NCBI GenBank assembly: GCA_031081585.1
Contig: JAVHLY010000002.1
Span: forward strand, 82,671-146,670
Direction: 5' to 3'
Source: Armatimonadota bacterium
Lineage (GTDB): Bacteria > Sysuimicrobiota > Sysuimicrobiia > Sysuimicrobiales > Humicultoraceae
Length of the DNA stretch: 64,000 nucleotides
In this document: positions 46,400 to 61,410 of the stretch, in pieces
Layout of the letters: every line of letters begins with the position of its first letter
Position numbering within the stretch: position 1 is the stretch's first letter
Position numbers and translations under genes: made by a program
The notes under the pieces: generated by a model
Seen by the model: the letters and a program-made list of their open reading frames with translations, nothing else
Database searches by the model: none
Told to the model about the DNA's origin: nothing

Positions 46400-49027
46400 G
46401 TGACCCGGAAGCTCGTCCTGCTCGACGCCAACGGCCTGGTCTACCGCGCCTTCTTCGCCCTGCCCTACTTCACCACCACGGACGGCCGGCCGACCAACGC
46501 CGTCTACGGCTTCACCAGCATGCTCCTCAAGGTCCTGGAGGAGGAGGCGCCCGACTTCCTGGCCGCCGCCTACGACCGCGCCGCCCCGACTTTCCGGCAC
46601 CGCGCCTACGAGGCCTACAAGGCCCACCGGGAGCGCATGCCCGACGACCTGCGCCCGCAGCTCGCGCTGAGCCAGGAGGTCCTCGAGCACTTCCGCATCC
46701 CCATCTTCGAGGTCGAAGGGTACGAGGCGGAGGACGTCATCGCCGCCCTGGCGCTGCGCGGGGTCGAGGACGGGTTCGACGTGCTGATCGTGAGCGGCGA
46801 CCTGGACCTCCTCCAGCTCGTCCGCCCGGGGATCCGGGTGATGATCACGAGCCGCGGCGTCACCGAGACGACCACCTACGACGAGGCGCGGGTGCGCGCC
46901 CGCTTCGGCTTCCCGCCCGAGCGCCTGCCCGACTTCAAGGCGCTCAAGGGGGAGCCCACCGACAACATCCCCGGCGTGCCGGGGATCGGCGAGAAGACGG
47001 CGGCGCAGCTCGTGGCGCAGTTCGGCACCGTGGAGGCGCTGCTCGACCGGCTCGACGAGGCGCCGCCCCGGCTGCGGGAGCGGCTGCGGGCGCACGCGGC
47101 CCAGATCCTGCAGAGCAAGCACCTGGCCACGGTGGTGCCCGCGCCGCTGTCATGGCGGTGGGAGGACCTGGCGCGGCGGGAGCCGGACCGCGCCGCGGTC
47201 GAGCGCCTCTTCAAGGCCCTGGAGTTCAAGACGCTGCTGGAGCGCCTGGGCGGGACGCCGGCTGCCGTCCCGGTCGACGGGGAGTACGGGGCGGCCGACG
47301 ACGTCTCCGCCCTGCTCGCCGAGGCCACCGCGGAGGCCGGCGTCTACCTGGTGCGCGAGCCCGGGCATCCCCTGACGGCCGCCCTGCGGGGGATCGCCGT
47401 GGCGGGGCGGGCCGGACGGGCCCGCCACCTCCCCCTGGACGACCGGCTGCCCGAGGCCCTGGCGGCGTGGTGCGCTGATGCGCGCGTGCGCAAGGCCAGC
47501 GGCGACCTCAAAGCCGACCTGCACACGCTGGCCCGGCTCGGCGTGACCCCGGGCGGGTGGGACTTCGACGCCGGGCTGGCGGCCTATCTCCTCAACCCGG
47601 GCAAGAAGACCCACACCCTGGCCACCGCTGCCTGGGAGTACCTGGGGTGGCGCCTGGACGAGGAGGCGGAGAGGCAGGGCCCGCTGGCCCTCGACGTCGG
47701 TGCGGCGGCCTGCCGCGGCGCCGACGCCCTGGCCCGCCTGCGCCCGCTGCTGGAGGCCCGCCTGCGCGAGCGCGAGCTGGAGGCGCTCTACCGCGAGATC
47801 GAGCTGCCCCTCGTCCCGGTGCTGGCGGCCATGGAGCGCGCCGGCGTGCGGGTGGACGTCCCCTATCTCCAGGCCCTCAGCCGGGAGCTGGCCGCGCGCA
47901 TCGACGCCCTGACCCGGGAGATCTACCGGCTGGCCGGCACCGAGTTCAACATCAGCAGCCCCCGGCAGGTGGCCTTCGTCCTCTTCGAGAAGCTGCAGCT
48001 CCCCGCGCTCAAGAAGACGAAGACCGGCCTGTCCACCGACGCCGAGGTGCTGGAGTACCTGGCCGGGCAGCACGAGATCGCCGCCCGCATCGTGGAGCAC
48101 CGCGAGCTGGTGAAGCTCAAGAGCACCTACGTGGACGTCCTGCCGCGGCTCGTCGACCCGCGCACGGGTCGGGTGCACACCACTTTCAACCAGACGCTGG
48201 CGGCCACGGGGCGCATCAGCTCCGCCGAGCCCAACCTGCAGAACATCCCCATCCGCACCGAGGCGGGCCGCCAGATCCGCCGCGCCATCATCCCCGCGGA
48301 CGGCTGCCTGCTGCTGGGGGTCGACTACTCCCAGATCGACCTGCGCGTGCTGGCGCACATCACCGAGGACCCCACGCTGCTCGAGGCCTTCGCCCGCGGC
48401 GACGACGTGCACACCGTGACGGCCATGGAGGTCTTCAACGTCCCGCGCGAGGCCGTCACCCCGGAGCTGCGCCGGCGGGCCAAGGTCATCGTCTTCGGGG
48501 TGGCCTACGGGATGAGCGAGTTCGGCCTGGCCGCCCAGCTCGGGATCACCAAGACCGAGGCGAAGCGGTACATCGAGGCCTACTACGCCCGCTACCCGCG
48601 CGTGCGCGCCTACATGCAGCGCATCGTGGAGCAGGCGCGGCGCGAGGGGTACGTCACCACGCTGCTCAACCGGCGCCGCTACCTGCCCGACCTCTTCAGC
48701 CGCAACCGCGTGGTGCGCGAGGCGGCGGAGCGCACCGCCATCAACACGCCCATCCAGGGCTCCAGCGCGGACATCATCAAGAAGGCGATGATCGACCTGG
48801 CCCGCGACGTCCTGCCGCGCTGGCCCGAGGTGCGCATGATCCTGCAGGTGCACGACGAGCTGCTCTTCGAGGTGCCGGCGGGGCAGGTCGAGCCGGTGGC
48901 GCGGGCGATCCAGGCCGTGATGGAAGCGGCCTACCCCCTGCGCGTCCCCCTGACCACGGAGGCGAAGGCCGGACCGAACTGGGCGGAGATGGCGCCCCTC
49001 CCGGCGCTGGCCGCCGGCCGGCGCTGA
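46400..49027 (+). CDS. polA: DNA polymerase I
   Basis: An 875-residue family A polymerase for repair and Okazaki-fragment processing. The 5'-3' nuclease domain (residues 1-290) starts KLVLLDANGLVYRAFFALP and contains VEGYEAEDVIAAL and FKALKGEPTDNIPGVPGIGEKTA. The middle domain has no exonuclease acid motif (GVYLVREPG replaces the DxE motif), so proofreading is absent. The polymerase domain has DYSQIDLRVLAHI, RRRAKVIVFGVAYGMS and QVHDELLFEV. I start at GTG 46400, 6 nt below TATACT, just before the first conserved strand. The coaE gene follows 14 bases on. Confidence 0.96.
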   Translation: MTRKLVLLDANGLVYRAFFALPYFTTTDGRPTNAVYGFTSMLLKVLEEEAPDFLAAAYDRAAPTFRHRAYEAYKAHRERMPDDLRPQLALSQEVLEHFRIPIFEVEGYEAEDVIAALALRGVEDGFDVLIVSGDLDLLQLVRPGIRVMITSRGVTETTTYDEARVRARFGFPPERLPDFKALKGEPTDNIPGVPGIGEKTAAQLVAQFGTVEALLDRLDEAPPRLRERLRAHAAQILQSKHLATVVPAPLSWRWEDLARREPDRAAVERLFKALEFKTLLERLGGTPAAVPVDGEYGAADDVSALLAEATAEAGVYLVREPGHPLTAALRGIAVAGRAGRARHLPLDDRLPEALAAWCADARVRKASGDLKADLHTLARLGVTPGGWDFDAGLAAYLLNPGKKTHTLATAAWEYLGWRLDEEAERQGPLALDVGAAACRGADALARLRPLLEARLRERELEALYREIELPLVPVLAAMERAGVRVDVPYLQALSRELAARIDALTREIYRLAGTEFNISSPRQVAFVLFEKLQLPALKKTKTGLSTDAEVLEYLAGQHEIAARIVEHRELVKLKSTYVDVLPRLVDPRTGRVHTTFNQTLAATGRISSAEPNLQNIPIRTEAGRQIRRAIIPADGCLLLGVDYSQIDLRVLAHITEDPTLLEAFARGDDVHTVTAMEVFNVPREAVTPELRRRAKVIVFGVAYGMSEFGLAAQLGITKTEAKRYIEAYYARYPRVRAYMQRIVEQARREGYVTTLLNRRRYLPDLFSRNRVVREAAERTAINTPIQGSSADIIKKAMIDLARDVLPRWPEVRMILQVHDELLFEVPAGQVEPVARAIQAVMEAAYPLRVPLTTEAKAGPNWAEMAPLPALAAGRR

Positions 49028-49041
49028 GGCGGCCCGGGCGG

Positions 49042-49650
49042 GTGGCGCGAGTCATCGGGCTGACCGGTGGCGTGGCCAGCGGGAAGAGCACCGTGGCCGC
49101 CATGCTGCGGGCGCTGGGCGCGGTCGTCCTGGACGCCGACGCCATCGTGCGGGAGCTCCAGCAGCCCGGCACGCCGGTCTTCCAGGCGATCGTGGAGGCC
49201 TTCGGGCCGGGGGTGGTCCGGGCCGACGGCACCCTCGACCGGGCCGCCCTGGGCCGCCGCGTCTTCGCCGACCCTGAGGCGCGGCGGCGCCTCAACGCCA
49301 TCGTCCACCCGGCCGTGCGCGAGCGCCTGCACCAGGAGGTGGAGCGGCTGCAGCGCCGCCTGCCTGCCGACGCGGTGATCGTGCTGGACCTCCCCCTGCT
49401 GCTCGACACCGCACCCCGTCAGGCCTACCCGCTGGAGGGCGTGATCGTGGTCGTGGCCGACGAAGGCACCCAGGTGGCGCGGCTGCGCGCGCGCGATGGC
49501 CTGGACGAGGCGGCGGCGCGCCAGCGCCTGGCGGCGCAGCGCCCCGTGCGCGAGAAGGCCGCCGAGGCCGACTGGGTCATCGACAACTCCGGCTCCCTCG
49601 AGGAGACCCGCCGCCAGGTGGAGGCGCTCTGGCGGCGGCTCACTGGCTGA
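49042..49650 (+). CDS. coaE: Dephospho-CoA kinase
   Basis: A 202-residue kinase catalysing the last step of coenzyme A synthesis. P-loop GLTGGVASGKSTVAAML at residues 6-22, LDADAIVRELQQPGTP (substrate Asp), HPAVRERLHQE and DLPLLLDTAP (lid and base). GTG start at 49042. Positioned right behind polA on the same strand, a common bacterial arrangement (polA-mutM-coaE, here without mutM). Length is usual for the family. Confidence 0.95.
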   Translation: MARVIGLTGGVASGKSTVAAMLRALGAVVLDADAIVRELQQPGTPVFQAIVEAFGPGVVRADGTLDRAALGRRVFADPEARRRLNAIVHPAVRERLHQEVERLQRRLPADAVIVLDLPLLLDTAPRQAYPLEGVIVVVADEGTQVARLRARDGLDEAAARQRLAAQRPVREKAAEADWVIDNSGSLEETRRQVEALWRRLTG

Positions 49651-49668
49651 CCCCCGTCGTCCAGCGCT

Positions 49669-49989
49669 GGTGGCCGGTGAGGTCCCGCCGCCGGCCATCC
49701 TCGCCCCGTCGGCGGGGAGCACGGTGGGGGCGCCGATCGTGGTGCGCGGACGGACGTTGCCCGGCTACCAGGTGGTCGTGCGGATCGACTACAGCGCGCA
49801 GGTGCTGCTGGTGGCGATGCGCGGGAGCTACGCGAGGTCACCACGACGGCCGACGCCGCCGGCCGCTGGCAGGTGACCATCCAGCCCACCGTCCGCATCC
49901 GCGGCGCCCGGCTGACCATCGTCGCCCGGGCCGTGGACCCCGCGGGTACCGCTTCCGAGGCCACGGAGGTGCAGGTCATCCAGGGGTAG
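49669..49989 (+). pseudogene. Frameshifted bacterial Ig-like domain gene
   Basis: One frame reads VPPPAILAPSAGSTVGAPIVVRG and YQVVVRIDYSAQVLLVAM, then near 49815-49835 the next frame continues EVTTTADAAGRWQVTIQPTV and ARLTIVARAVDPAGTASEAT to a TAG at 49989. Together they make one bacterial Ig-like domain (beta strands with P-x-I-x-x-P-x-x-G-x-x-V and DxxGxWxxTI). It lacks a signal peptide, so it is a broken remnant, unless the shift is a sequencing error. Confidence 0.6.
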
Positions 49990-50080
49990 GGCGGGAGGTC
50001 CGGACCGGGTAGGGCGGGAGGCCCGCGCCACCGCCCCGGGGCGTGCCGGTGGTGCGCGGCGTCGGCAGCGGGAACAGCCG

Positions 50081-50106
50081 GATGGGCGGGCTCGTGCCCG
50101 CCCATC
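50081..50106. terminator. Strong hairpin, possible bidirectional terminator
   Basis: GATGGGCGGGC (50081-50091), loop TCGT, GCCCGCCCATC (50096-50106): an uninterrupted 11-bp stem between convergent genes. No T-run on either side, so its action as a terminator is uncertain. Confidence 0.45.
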
Positions 50107-50188
50107 GACGTGCTCGTTACCTGTCGCTCGGTCCCTCCCGCCGGTGGACGGCCGGCGGGGCCAGCCGGCTGGGTCGCAGCGAAGCCCT

Positions 50189-50205
50189 GGCCGCCTGGTG
50201 CGGCC
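50189..50205 (-). terminator. Hairpin downstream of the cold-shock gene
   Basis: GGCCGC, 5-nt loop, GCGGCC, starting 14 bases after the cold-shock stop on the minus strand. A 6-bp GC stem with no T-run. Confidence 0.35.
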
Positions 50206-50218
50206 GGGCCCTGACCGC

Positions 50219-50422
50219 CTAGAGCGGCCGGACGTTCGTGGCCTGGGGACCCTTCTGGCCCTGGGTGATCTCGTACTCGACCTTCTGACCCTCGTTCAGG
50301 CTGCGGTAGCCCTCCATCAGAATGGCCGTGTGGTGCACGAAAACGTCCTTCCCGCCTTCATCAGGGGTGATGAAGCCATACCCCTTCTCGGCGTTGAACC
50401 ACTTGACCGTTCCCCTCGGCAT
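50219..50422 (-). CDS. Cold-shock protein (CspA family)
   Basis: A 67-residue OB-fold RNA/DNA chaperone. It starts [21 protein letters not shown]1 is KGYGFI and RNP2 DVFVHHTAI, both intact with their aromatic residues. Ends [19 protein letters not shown] as usual. Ribosome site GGAAGGA 8 nt before the ATG. It is a single gene, convergent with the polA-coaE group and divergent from uvrB. No clear promoter hexamers are seen in its 5' region. Confidence 0.96.
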   Translation of the reverse strand: MPRGTVKWFNAEKGYGFITPDEGGKDVFVHHTAILMEGYRSLNEGQKVEYEITQGQKGPQATNVRPL

Positions 50423-50733
50423 TGCGCGATCCTTCCTTTCCGGACTGGTGTCCTCCGGTAGATTGCCCAGAAAGCGGGCCGTGCGGTTCCCAAGCCCCCA
50501 GGCCCTTGCTTCTTCGCCCTCTGAGCCCCGATTCCCTACCAGGACCCGTCACCCGGACCGCCCGGACCGGCTCCAGCCGGGCCCCGCACCAAACCCGTGG
50601 CTCCGCCGCGCGACCCGATGGTAGACTTTTCTTATGCCCTGCGGTCGGGCCGCTGCTGCCCTGCGGTCGGCGCGCCCGCCCACCGGGTGACGGCCGCGGC
50701 GGCCGGCAGATCGCGCCGGGCGAGGAGGGGACG
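50423..50733. other. Divergent control region between csp and uvrB
   Basis: No gene. On the plus strand TGG plus TAGACT at 50619-50627 is an extended -10 for uvrB, giving a leader of about 100 nt to the GTG at 50734; TAGACT also occurs before dnaE. No -35 is evident and I saw no SOS-box-like repeat. Confidence 0.5.
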
Positions 50734-54501
<3,768 letters not shown>

Positions 54502-54514
54502 GAGGGCGACGAGG

Positions 54515-54537
54515 TCCTCCGGCTGGTTTTCGGAGGA
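54515..54537 (+). promoter_or_regulatory. Hairpin between uvrB and uvrA
   Basis: TCCTCCG (54515-54521) pairs with CGGAGGA (54531-54537) across a 9-nt loop ending TTTT. The right arm is also the only GGAGGA-like sequence before uvrA, about 30 nt from its ATG. It may tune uvrA translation or attenuate read-through. Confidence 0.4.
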
Positions 54538-54569
54538 GGAGACGGGGAAGCTGCCGACGGCCTGAGCCT

Positions 54570-57542
<2,973 letters not shown>

Positions 57543-57544
57543 GC

Positions 57545-58705
57545 GTGCGCCCCGCCCCCTTCGCCATGGAGCGGTGGCAGTCCACCCACGAGACGGCGGT
57601 GGCGTGCAACCTCGCCGAGAGCGGCGTCCGGCCGCTGGCCCTGACCGACCTGGCGCGGCTGGGGGAGCTGGACGGCGGGGCGGGGTGGCTCGGGGCGCTG
57701 GGGGCCGAGCCGCTGGGGTACGGCTACACGCGCGGCAGCCCGGCCCTGCGGGACGCGGTGGCGGCGCGGCACCCCGGCGCCACCCGCGACCACGTCGTGA
57801 TCACGACGGGCACCGCGGAGGCCAACGTCCTGGCCGCCTGGTGGCTGGCCGCGCCCGGCGACGAGGTGGTCGTGCAGTTCCCGACCTACATGCAGCTCCC
57901 CGGCCTCTTCCGCGCGTTCGGGATGACCGTCCGCCCCTGGTGGCTGCACGAGGCGGCCGGGTGGCGCCCCGACCTGGAGGCGCTGGAGCGCTTGGTGGGG
58001 CCCCGCACACGCGCGGTGGTCCTCTGCCAGCCGAACAACCCCACGGGGGCGGTGCTCACGGACGACGAGGTGGCGGCGGTCGTGGCCGCGGCCGAGCGGG
58101 TCGGTGCGTGGATCCTCGCCGACGAGGTCTACCGGGGGGCCGAGCTGGACGGCCGGCCGGCTCCCAGCGCGTGGGGGCGCAGCGAGCGGGTCATCGTCAC
58201 CGGCGGCCTCTCCAAGGCCTTCGGGCTGCCCGGGCTGCGCATCGGCTGGGCCGTGGCGCCGCCGCAGGTGGCCGAAGCGCTCTGCGCCCTCCACGACTAC
58301 ACGACGATCGGGCCGGCGTTGCTGAGCGACCGCGCAGCCACGGTGGCGCTCACCCCGCCGGCGGCCCCCCGGATCCTGGAGCGCACCCGGACGATCCTGC
58401 GCGAGAACCTGGCCCTGCTGGCCGACTGGGTGGCAGGGCTGGGAGGCCGCCTCAGCTGGACGCCGCCGCGGGCGGGCGCCATCGCCCTGCTGCGGTACCA
58501 CGCTCCCATCCCGTCGCTCGAGCTGGCGGAACGCCTGCGCGTGGAGCAGGACGTGCTCGTGGTGCCCGGCGCGCACTTCGACCTGGAGGGCCACGTGCGC
58601 GTCGGCTACGGGGGCGACCCGGCCCACCTGCGCCAGGGGCTGGCCCGCCTGGGGGCGCTGCTGGAGGCGCTGCCGGGCTCGTCGTCCATAGCCTCGTCGT
58701 CTTAG
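57545..58705 (+). CDS. Class I/II aminotransferase
   Basis: A 386-residue fold-I PLP enzyme. LGYGYTRGSPALRDAVAARH near residue 60, TTGTAEANVLAAWWLAAPGDEVVV (cofactor phosphate), QPNNPTGAVL, ADEVYRG (Asp/Tyr to PLP) and the PLP lysine in GGLSKAFGLPGLRIGW near residue 222. The N-terminus (MERWQSTHETAVACNLAESGV) resembles a group of stand-alone class I aminotransferases whose substrate is not defined. GTG start 2 bases after the uvrA stop. Read-through from uvrBA is likely, but there is no obvious functional link to repair. Confidence 0.87.
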   Translation: MRPAPFAMERWQSTHETAVACNLAESGVRPLALTDLARLGELDGGAGWLGALGAEPLGYGYTRGSPALRDAVAARHPGATRDHVVITTGTAEANVLAAWWLAAPGDEVVVQFPTYMQLPGLFRAFGMTVRPWWLHEAAGWRPDLEALERLVGPRTRAVVLCQPNNPTGAVLTDDEVAAVVAAAERVGAWILADEVYRGAELDGRPAPSAWGRSERVIVTGGLSKAFGLPGLRIGWAVAPPQVAEALCALHDYTTIGPALLSDRAATVALTPPAAPRILERTRTILRENLALLADWVAGLGGRLSWTPPRAGAIALLRYHAPIPSLELAERLRVEQDVLVVPGAHFDLEGHVRVGYGGDPAHLRQGLARLGALLEALPGSSSIASSS

Positions 58706-58772
58706 GGGACCTCCAGTTGCCCATCCTCTGCGCCGTCAGCGGAGCCTGGCCACGCCTCCTGTAATCCTGGGG

Positions 58773-58895
58773 ATGGCACGCTTCGCCCTCAACCTGGACC
58801 TGATCCGTGCCCGGGCGGCCGACATCCCGGGCGAGCTCACCCATCTGCGTGCCTACAGTGGTCTCGCTCCGGACGACTTCATCCGGGACGCGCCT
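58773..58895 (+). pseudogene. N-terminal fragment of a HepT-like (DUF86 HEPN) gene
   Basis: About 40 codons: ATG, then LDLIRARAADIPGELTHLRAYSGLAPDDFIRD. This helix pattern with an FxxD ending resembles the first helix of DUF86/HepT toxins. The frame then leads into unrelated sequence, so the RxxxxxH active site is lost. Tentative. Confidence 0.4.
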
Positions 58896-59026
58896 GGAGA
58901 CCCTCCCCGTTCGGGTCGACAAGAGCCGCCTGGTGACCATCGGCGAGCGCCTCTACGCCGAGAGCCTCGAGCTGGTGCGGGAGCTGGTGAACAACGCCTA
59001 CGATGCAGACGCCACCGAGGTCCGGG
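58894..59026 (+). pseudogene. N-terminal fragment of a GHKL (HSP90/histidine-kinase-like) ATPase
   Basis: The stretch encodes LETLPVRVDKSRLVTIGERL followed by ELVRELVNNAYDADATEV, the N-box of GHKL ATPases (E-x-x-x-N-x-x-D-A). After EVR the frame loses similarity, so the G-boxes are absent. It abuts the HepT-like fragment with no gap, as if two truncated genes had been joined. Confidence 0.6.
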
Positions 59027-59100
59027 GTGAGCCGGCTCCTCCGCGACGCCTTTGCGGGCGACCGGTTCGGGTGAGCCCGCCCTCGGGAGCCCGGCCGGGC

Positions 59101-59106
59101 TAAGAT
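59101..59106 (+). promoter_or_regulatory. -10 element TAAGAT, 6 nt before a GTG
   Basis: TAAGAT ends 6 nt before GTG 59113, the first codon of the DUF3782-like remnant. This is the same spacing as at polA and vapB. Confidence 0.45.
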
Positions 59107-59112
59107 AGACCC

Positions 59113-59396
59113 GTGCTCGAAGGGCGGGTGGATCGACTCGAAGCGGCCCTGGCGTCGCTGGCGGAGGCCGTCGCGCTGCTGACGCGCCGCGTCGACCGCG
59201 TCGAGGTCCGCCTGGACGCCCTGTACGGGCGGGACCTGGAGCACACGTACCGGGAGCGAGCCGCGGCGTTCTTCATGGACATCCTGGGGGGATTTGCCCG
59301 CTCCCCGTGGAGCAGGTGGCCCGGATCGCCGAAGAGGCCGAGTGCGCTGGGCGGCTCTCAGCGGGGGAGCGCCGCCAAATCGGGGCGGCGGCGGGG
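59113..59396 (+). pseudogene. Frameshifted DUF3782/PD-(D/E)XK-nuclease-like gene remnant
   Basis: Starts GTG, with heptad-rich coiled-coil sequence (RVDRLEAALASLAEAVALLTR, then VDRVEVRLDALYG). LEHTYRERAAAFFMDILGGF follows. After a frameshift near 59300 it continues VEQVARIAEEAECAGRLSAGE. This order (coiled-coil, YRERAAxFF, E-rich helix) matches DUF3782-type coiled-coil nuclease-like proteins. The C-terminal nuclease core is missing, and uvrC and its promoter occupy the space. The frame is open into uvrC but is not part of it. Confidence 0.6.
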
Positions 59397-59412
59397 GTAC
59401 CACCGCGCCCAG

Positions 59413-59421
59413 TGCTATCAT
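59413..59421 (+). promoter_or_regulatory. Extended -10 promoter of uvrC (TGCTATCAT)
   Basis: TGC plus TATCAT at the end of the DUF3782-like remnant. Gives a leader of about 45 nt to the uvrC ATG at 59473. Confidence 0.5.
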
Positions 59422-59472
59422 GGAGGTGCGTGGCCGACCCGCGAGCGGCGTGGGGACGCCCGCTTTTTCGTC

Positions 59473-61359
59473 ATGGCCAGTCCGGCGCTAGAGGAGAAGC
59501 TCAGGACCCTCCCCGCCCAGCCCGGCGTCTACCTCATGAAGGACGCCCAGGGACGGGTGATCTACGTCGGCAAGGCCGCCTCGCTGCGCAGCCGGGTGCG
59601 GCAGTACTTCCAGGACAGCGCCTACCTGGAGAGCCCGCGGATCCGCCACCTGACCGGCAAGATCGCCGACGTGGAGGTCGTGGCCACCCAGAACGAGGTG
59701 GAGGCCCTCATCCTCGAGGCCAACCTGATCAAACAGCACCGGCCCTTCTACAACGTGCGGATGGCCGACGACAAGGCCTACCCCTACATCCAGCTCACCA
59801 ACGAGCCCTTCCCGAGGATCGTCATGACCCGCCGGGTGCGCCGGGACGGCAGCCGGTACTTCGGCCCCTACCCCTACCACGAGCCCAAACTGGTCGGCCG
59901 CACCATCCGGACGATCCGCCGGCTCTTCAAGCTGCGCACCTGCCACATCGAGATCACCGGCGACCTCCCCCGGCCCTGCCTGGACTACGACCTGGGGCTG
60001 TGCAGCGCCCCCTGTGTGGCCTGGGGGGCCACGCGGGAGCAGTACGCCGAGCAGGTGCGGCAGGCCGCCCTCTTCCTCGAAGGCCGGCAGGCCGGACTGC
60101 TGGAGGAGCTGCGGGCCGAGATGCAGGCCGCCGCCGACCGGCTGGAGTTCGAGCGCGCCGCCCAGCTGCGCGACCAGATCGAGGCCATGGAGGCGATCTA
60201 CGAGCGCCAGCGCATCGCCAGCACGGGGCTGGAGGACCGCGACGTCATCGGCCTGGCCCGCAGCGGCGACGCGGCCTGTGTCCAGCTCTTCTTCATCCGC
60301 GCCGGGCGGGTCCAGGGGCAGCAGCACGTCCTGCTGGAGGGGACCCAGGCGCTGGAGCGACCGCAGATCCTGGCGCAGTTCCTCGGGCAGTTCTACCAGG
60401 ACGCGCCGGCCGTGCCCCGGGAGATCCTGCTGCCGGAGCGGCTGGAGGACCACGAGGTCATGGAGGCCTGGCTGGCGCAGCGCCGTGGCGGCCCGGTGGC
60501 GCTGGAGGTCCCCCAGCGGGGCGACCGGCGGCGCCTGGTGGAGCTGGCCACCGAGAACGCCGCCCTGCACCTGCGCCAGGAGCGGGCCCGCACCGTCGGC
60601 CCGGAGGGCGTGCCGCTGCGGGAGCTGCAGGAGGTCCTGGGGCTGGAGGCCCTCCCCTTCCGCATCGAGGCCTACGACGTGAGCAACTTCCAGGCGGGCG
60701 AGGCGGTGGGGTCGCTCGTCGTCTTCGAGGGCGGCCGGCCCAGGAAGAGCGACTACCGGCGCTTCCGCATGAAGTGGACGGAGGGCCCCAACGACTACGC
60801 CATGCTCCAGGAGACGCTGCGCCGCCGCTTCGCCCAGGCCCGGCGCGAGCAGGAAGCCCTCGATCGCGACGAGCCGGTGCGGCCCAAGTGGTCGGTCCTG
60901 CCCGACCTCCTCCTCATCGACGGCGGGCGGGGCCAGCTCAGCGCCGCGCGCGAGGTGCTCTTCGAGTACAACCAGGCGATCCCGGCGATCGGCCTGGCCA
61001 AGCAGACCGAGGTGATCTTCACCCCGGACCGTCCCGAGCCGCTCGTCCTGCCGAAGGACTCGGCGGCCCTGCAGCTCCTCCAGCGCATCCGCGACGAGGC
61101 CCACCGCTTCGCCAACGCCTACCACCAGCAGCTGCGCCAGCGGCGCATCGTCTTCTCCGTCCTGGACGACATCCCGGGCATCGGGGAGAAGCGCAAGCGG
61201 GAACTGATCCGGCGCTTCGGCTCGGTGCGGCAGATCCGCCAGGTGGGGGTGGAGGTGCTGGCCGAGGTCCTGGGGCCGAAGCTGGCCGAGCGCGTGCACG
61301 CCTACCTGCAGGCCCACCCGGACCGCCGCTACAAGGACGAGGTGGTCGGCCAGCCCTAG
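59473..61359 (+). CDS. uvrC: Excinuclease ABC subunit C
   Basis: A 628-residue dual-incision nuclease. GIY-YIG domain: PGVYLMKDAQGRVIYVGKA near residue 16-34 (Tyr and Gly-Lys motif), then ALILEANLIKQHRPFYN (catalytic Glu). UVR motif LEFERAAQLRDQIEAM near residue 218 pairs with UvrB. The RNase-H-like endonuclease has EAYDVSNFQAGEAVGSLVVF (Asp) and LLLIDGGRGQLSAA (Asp). C-terminal helix-hairpin-helix pair: DDIPGIGEKRKRELIRRF and VLGPKLAERVHAYL. I start at ATG 59473 rather than the upstream GTG 59113, which belongs to an unrelated remnant. With uvrB and uvrA nearby the whole UvrABC set lies within 11 kb. Confidence 0.96.
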   Translation: MASPALEEKLRTLPAQPGVYLMKDAQGRVIYVGKAASLRSRVRQYFQDSAYLESPRIRHLTGKIADVEVVATQNEVEALILEANLIKQHRPFYNVRMADDKAYPYIQLTNEPFPRIVMTRRVRRDGSRYFGPYPYHEPKLVGRTIRTIRRLFKLRTCHIEITGDLPRPCLDYDLGLCSAPCVAWGATREQYAEQVRQAALFLEGRQAGLLEELRAEMQAAADRLEFERAAQLRDQIEAMEAIYERQRIASTGLEDRDVIGLARSGDAACVQLFFIRAGRVQGQQHVLLEGTQALERPQILAQFLGQFYQDAPAVPREILLPERLEDHEVMEAWLAQRRGGPVALEVPQRGDRRRLVELATENAALHLRQERARTVGPEGVPLRELQEVLGLEALPFRIEAYDVSNFQAGEAVGSLVVFEGGRPRKSDYRRFRMKWTEGPNDYAMLQETLRRRFAQARREQEALDRDEPVRPKWSVLPDLLLIDGGRGQLSAAREVLFEYNQAIPAIGLAKQTEVIFTPDRPEPLVLPKDSAALQLLQRIRDEAHRFANAYHQQLRQRRIVFSVLDDIPGIGEKRKRELIRRFGSVRQIRQVGVEVLAEVLGPKLAERVHAYLQAHPDRRYKDEVVGQP

Positions 61360-61380
61360 CTGGACGGGTGGCCGGACGAG

Positions 61381-61400
61381 CCGCGGCCCGGGCCCCGCGG
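61381..61400. terminator. GC hairpin after uvrC
   Basis: CCGCGG, 8-nt loop, CCGCGG, 22 bases after the uvrC stop. No T-run. Confidence 0.3.
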
Positions 61401-61410
61401 CGGATCACCG

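Larger units (their letters stand above)
49990..50218. other. Intergenic stretch between convergent genes
   Basis: No gene is seen. It holds two hairpins, listed separately, and short GC-rich repeats around AGGGCGGGAGG (49987 and 50011). Confidence 0.5.

Noticed and set aside
59113..59472. N-terminal 120-residue extension of UvrC
   Set aside because: The stretch is a frameshifted DUF3782-like remnant; UvrC homology begins at ATG 59473 and a promoter lies just before it.
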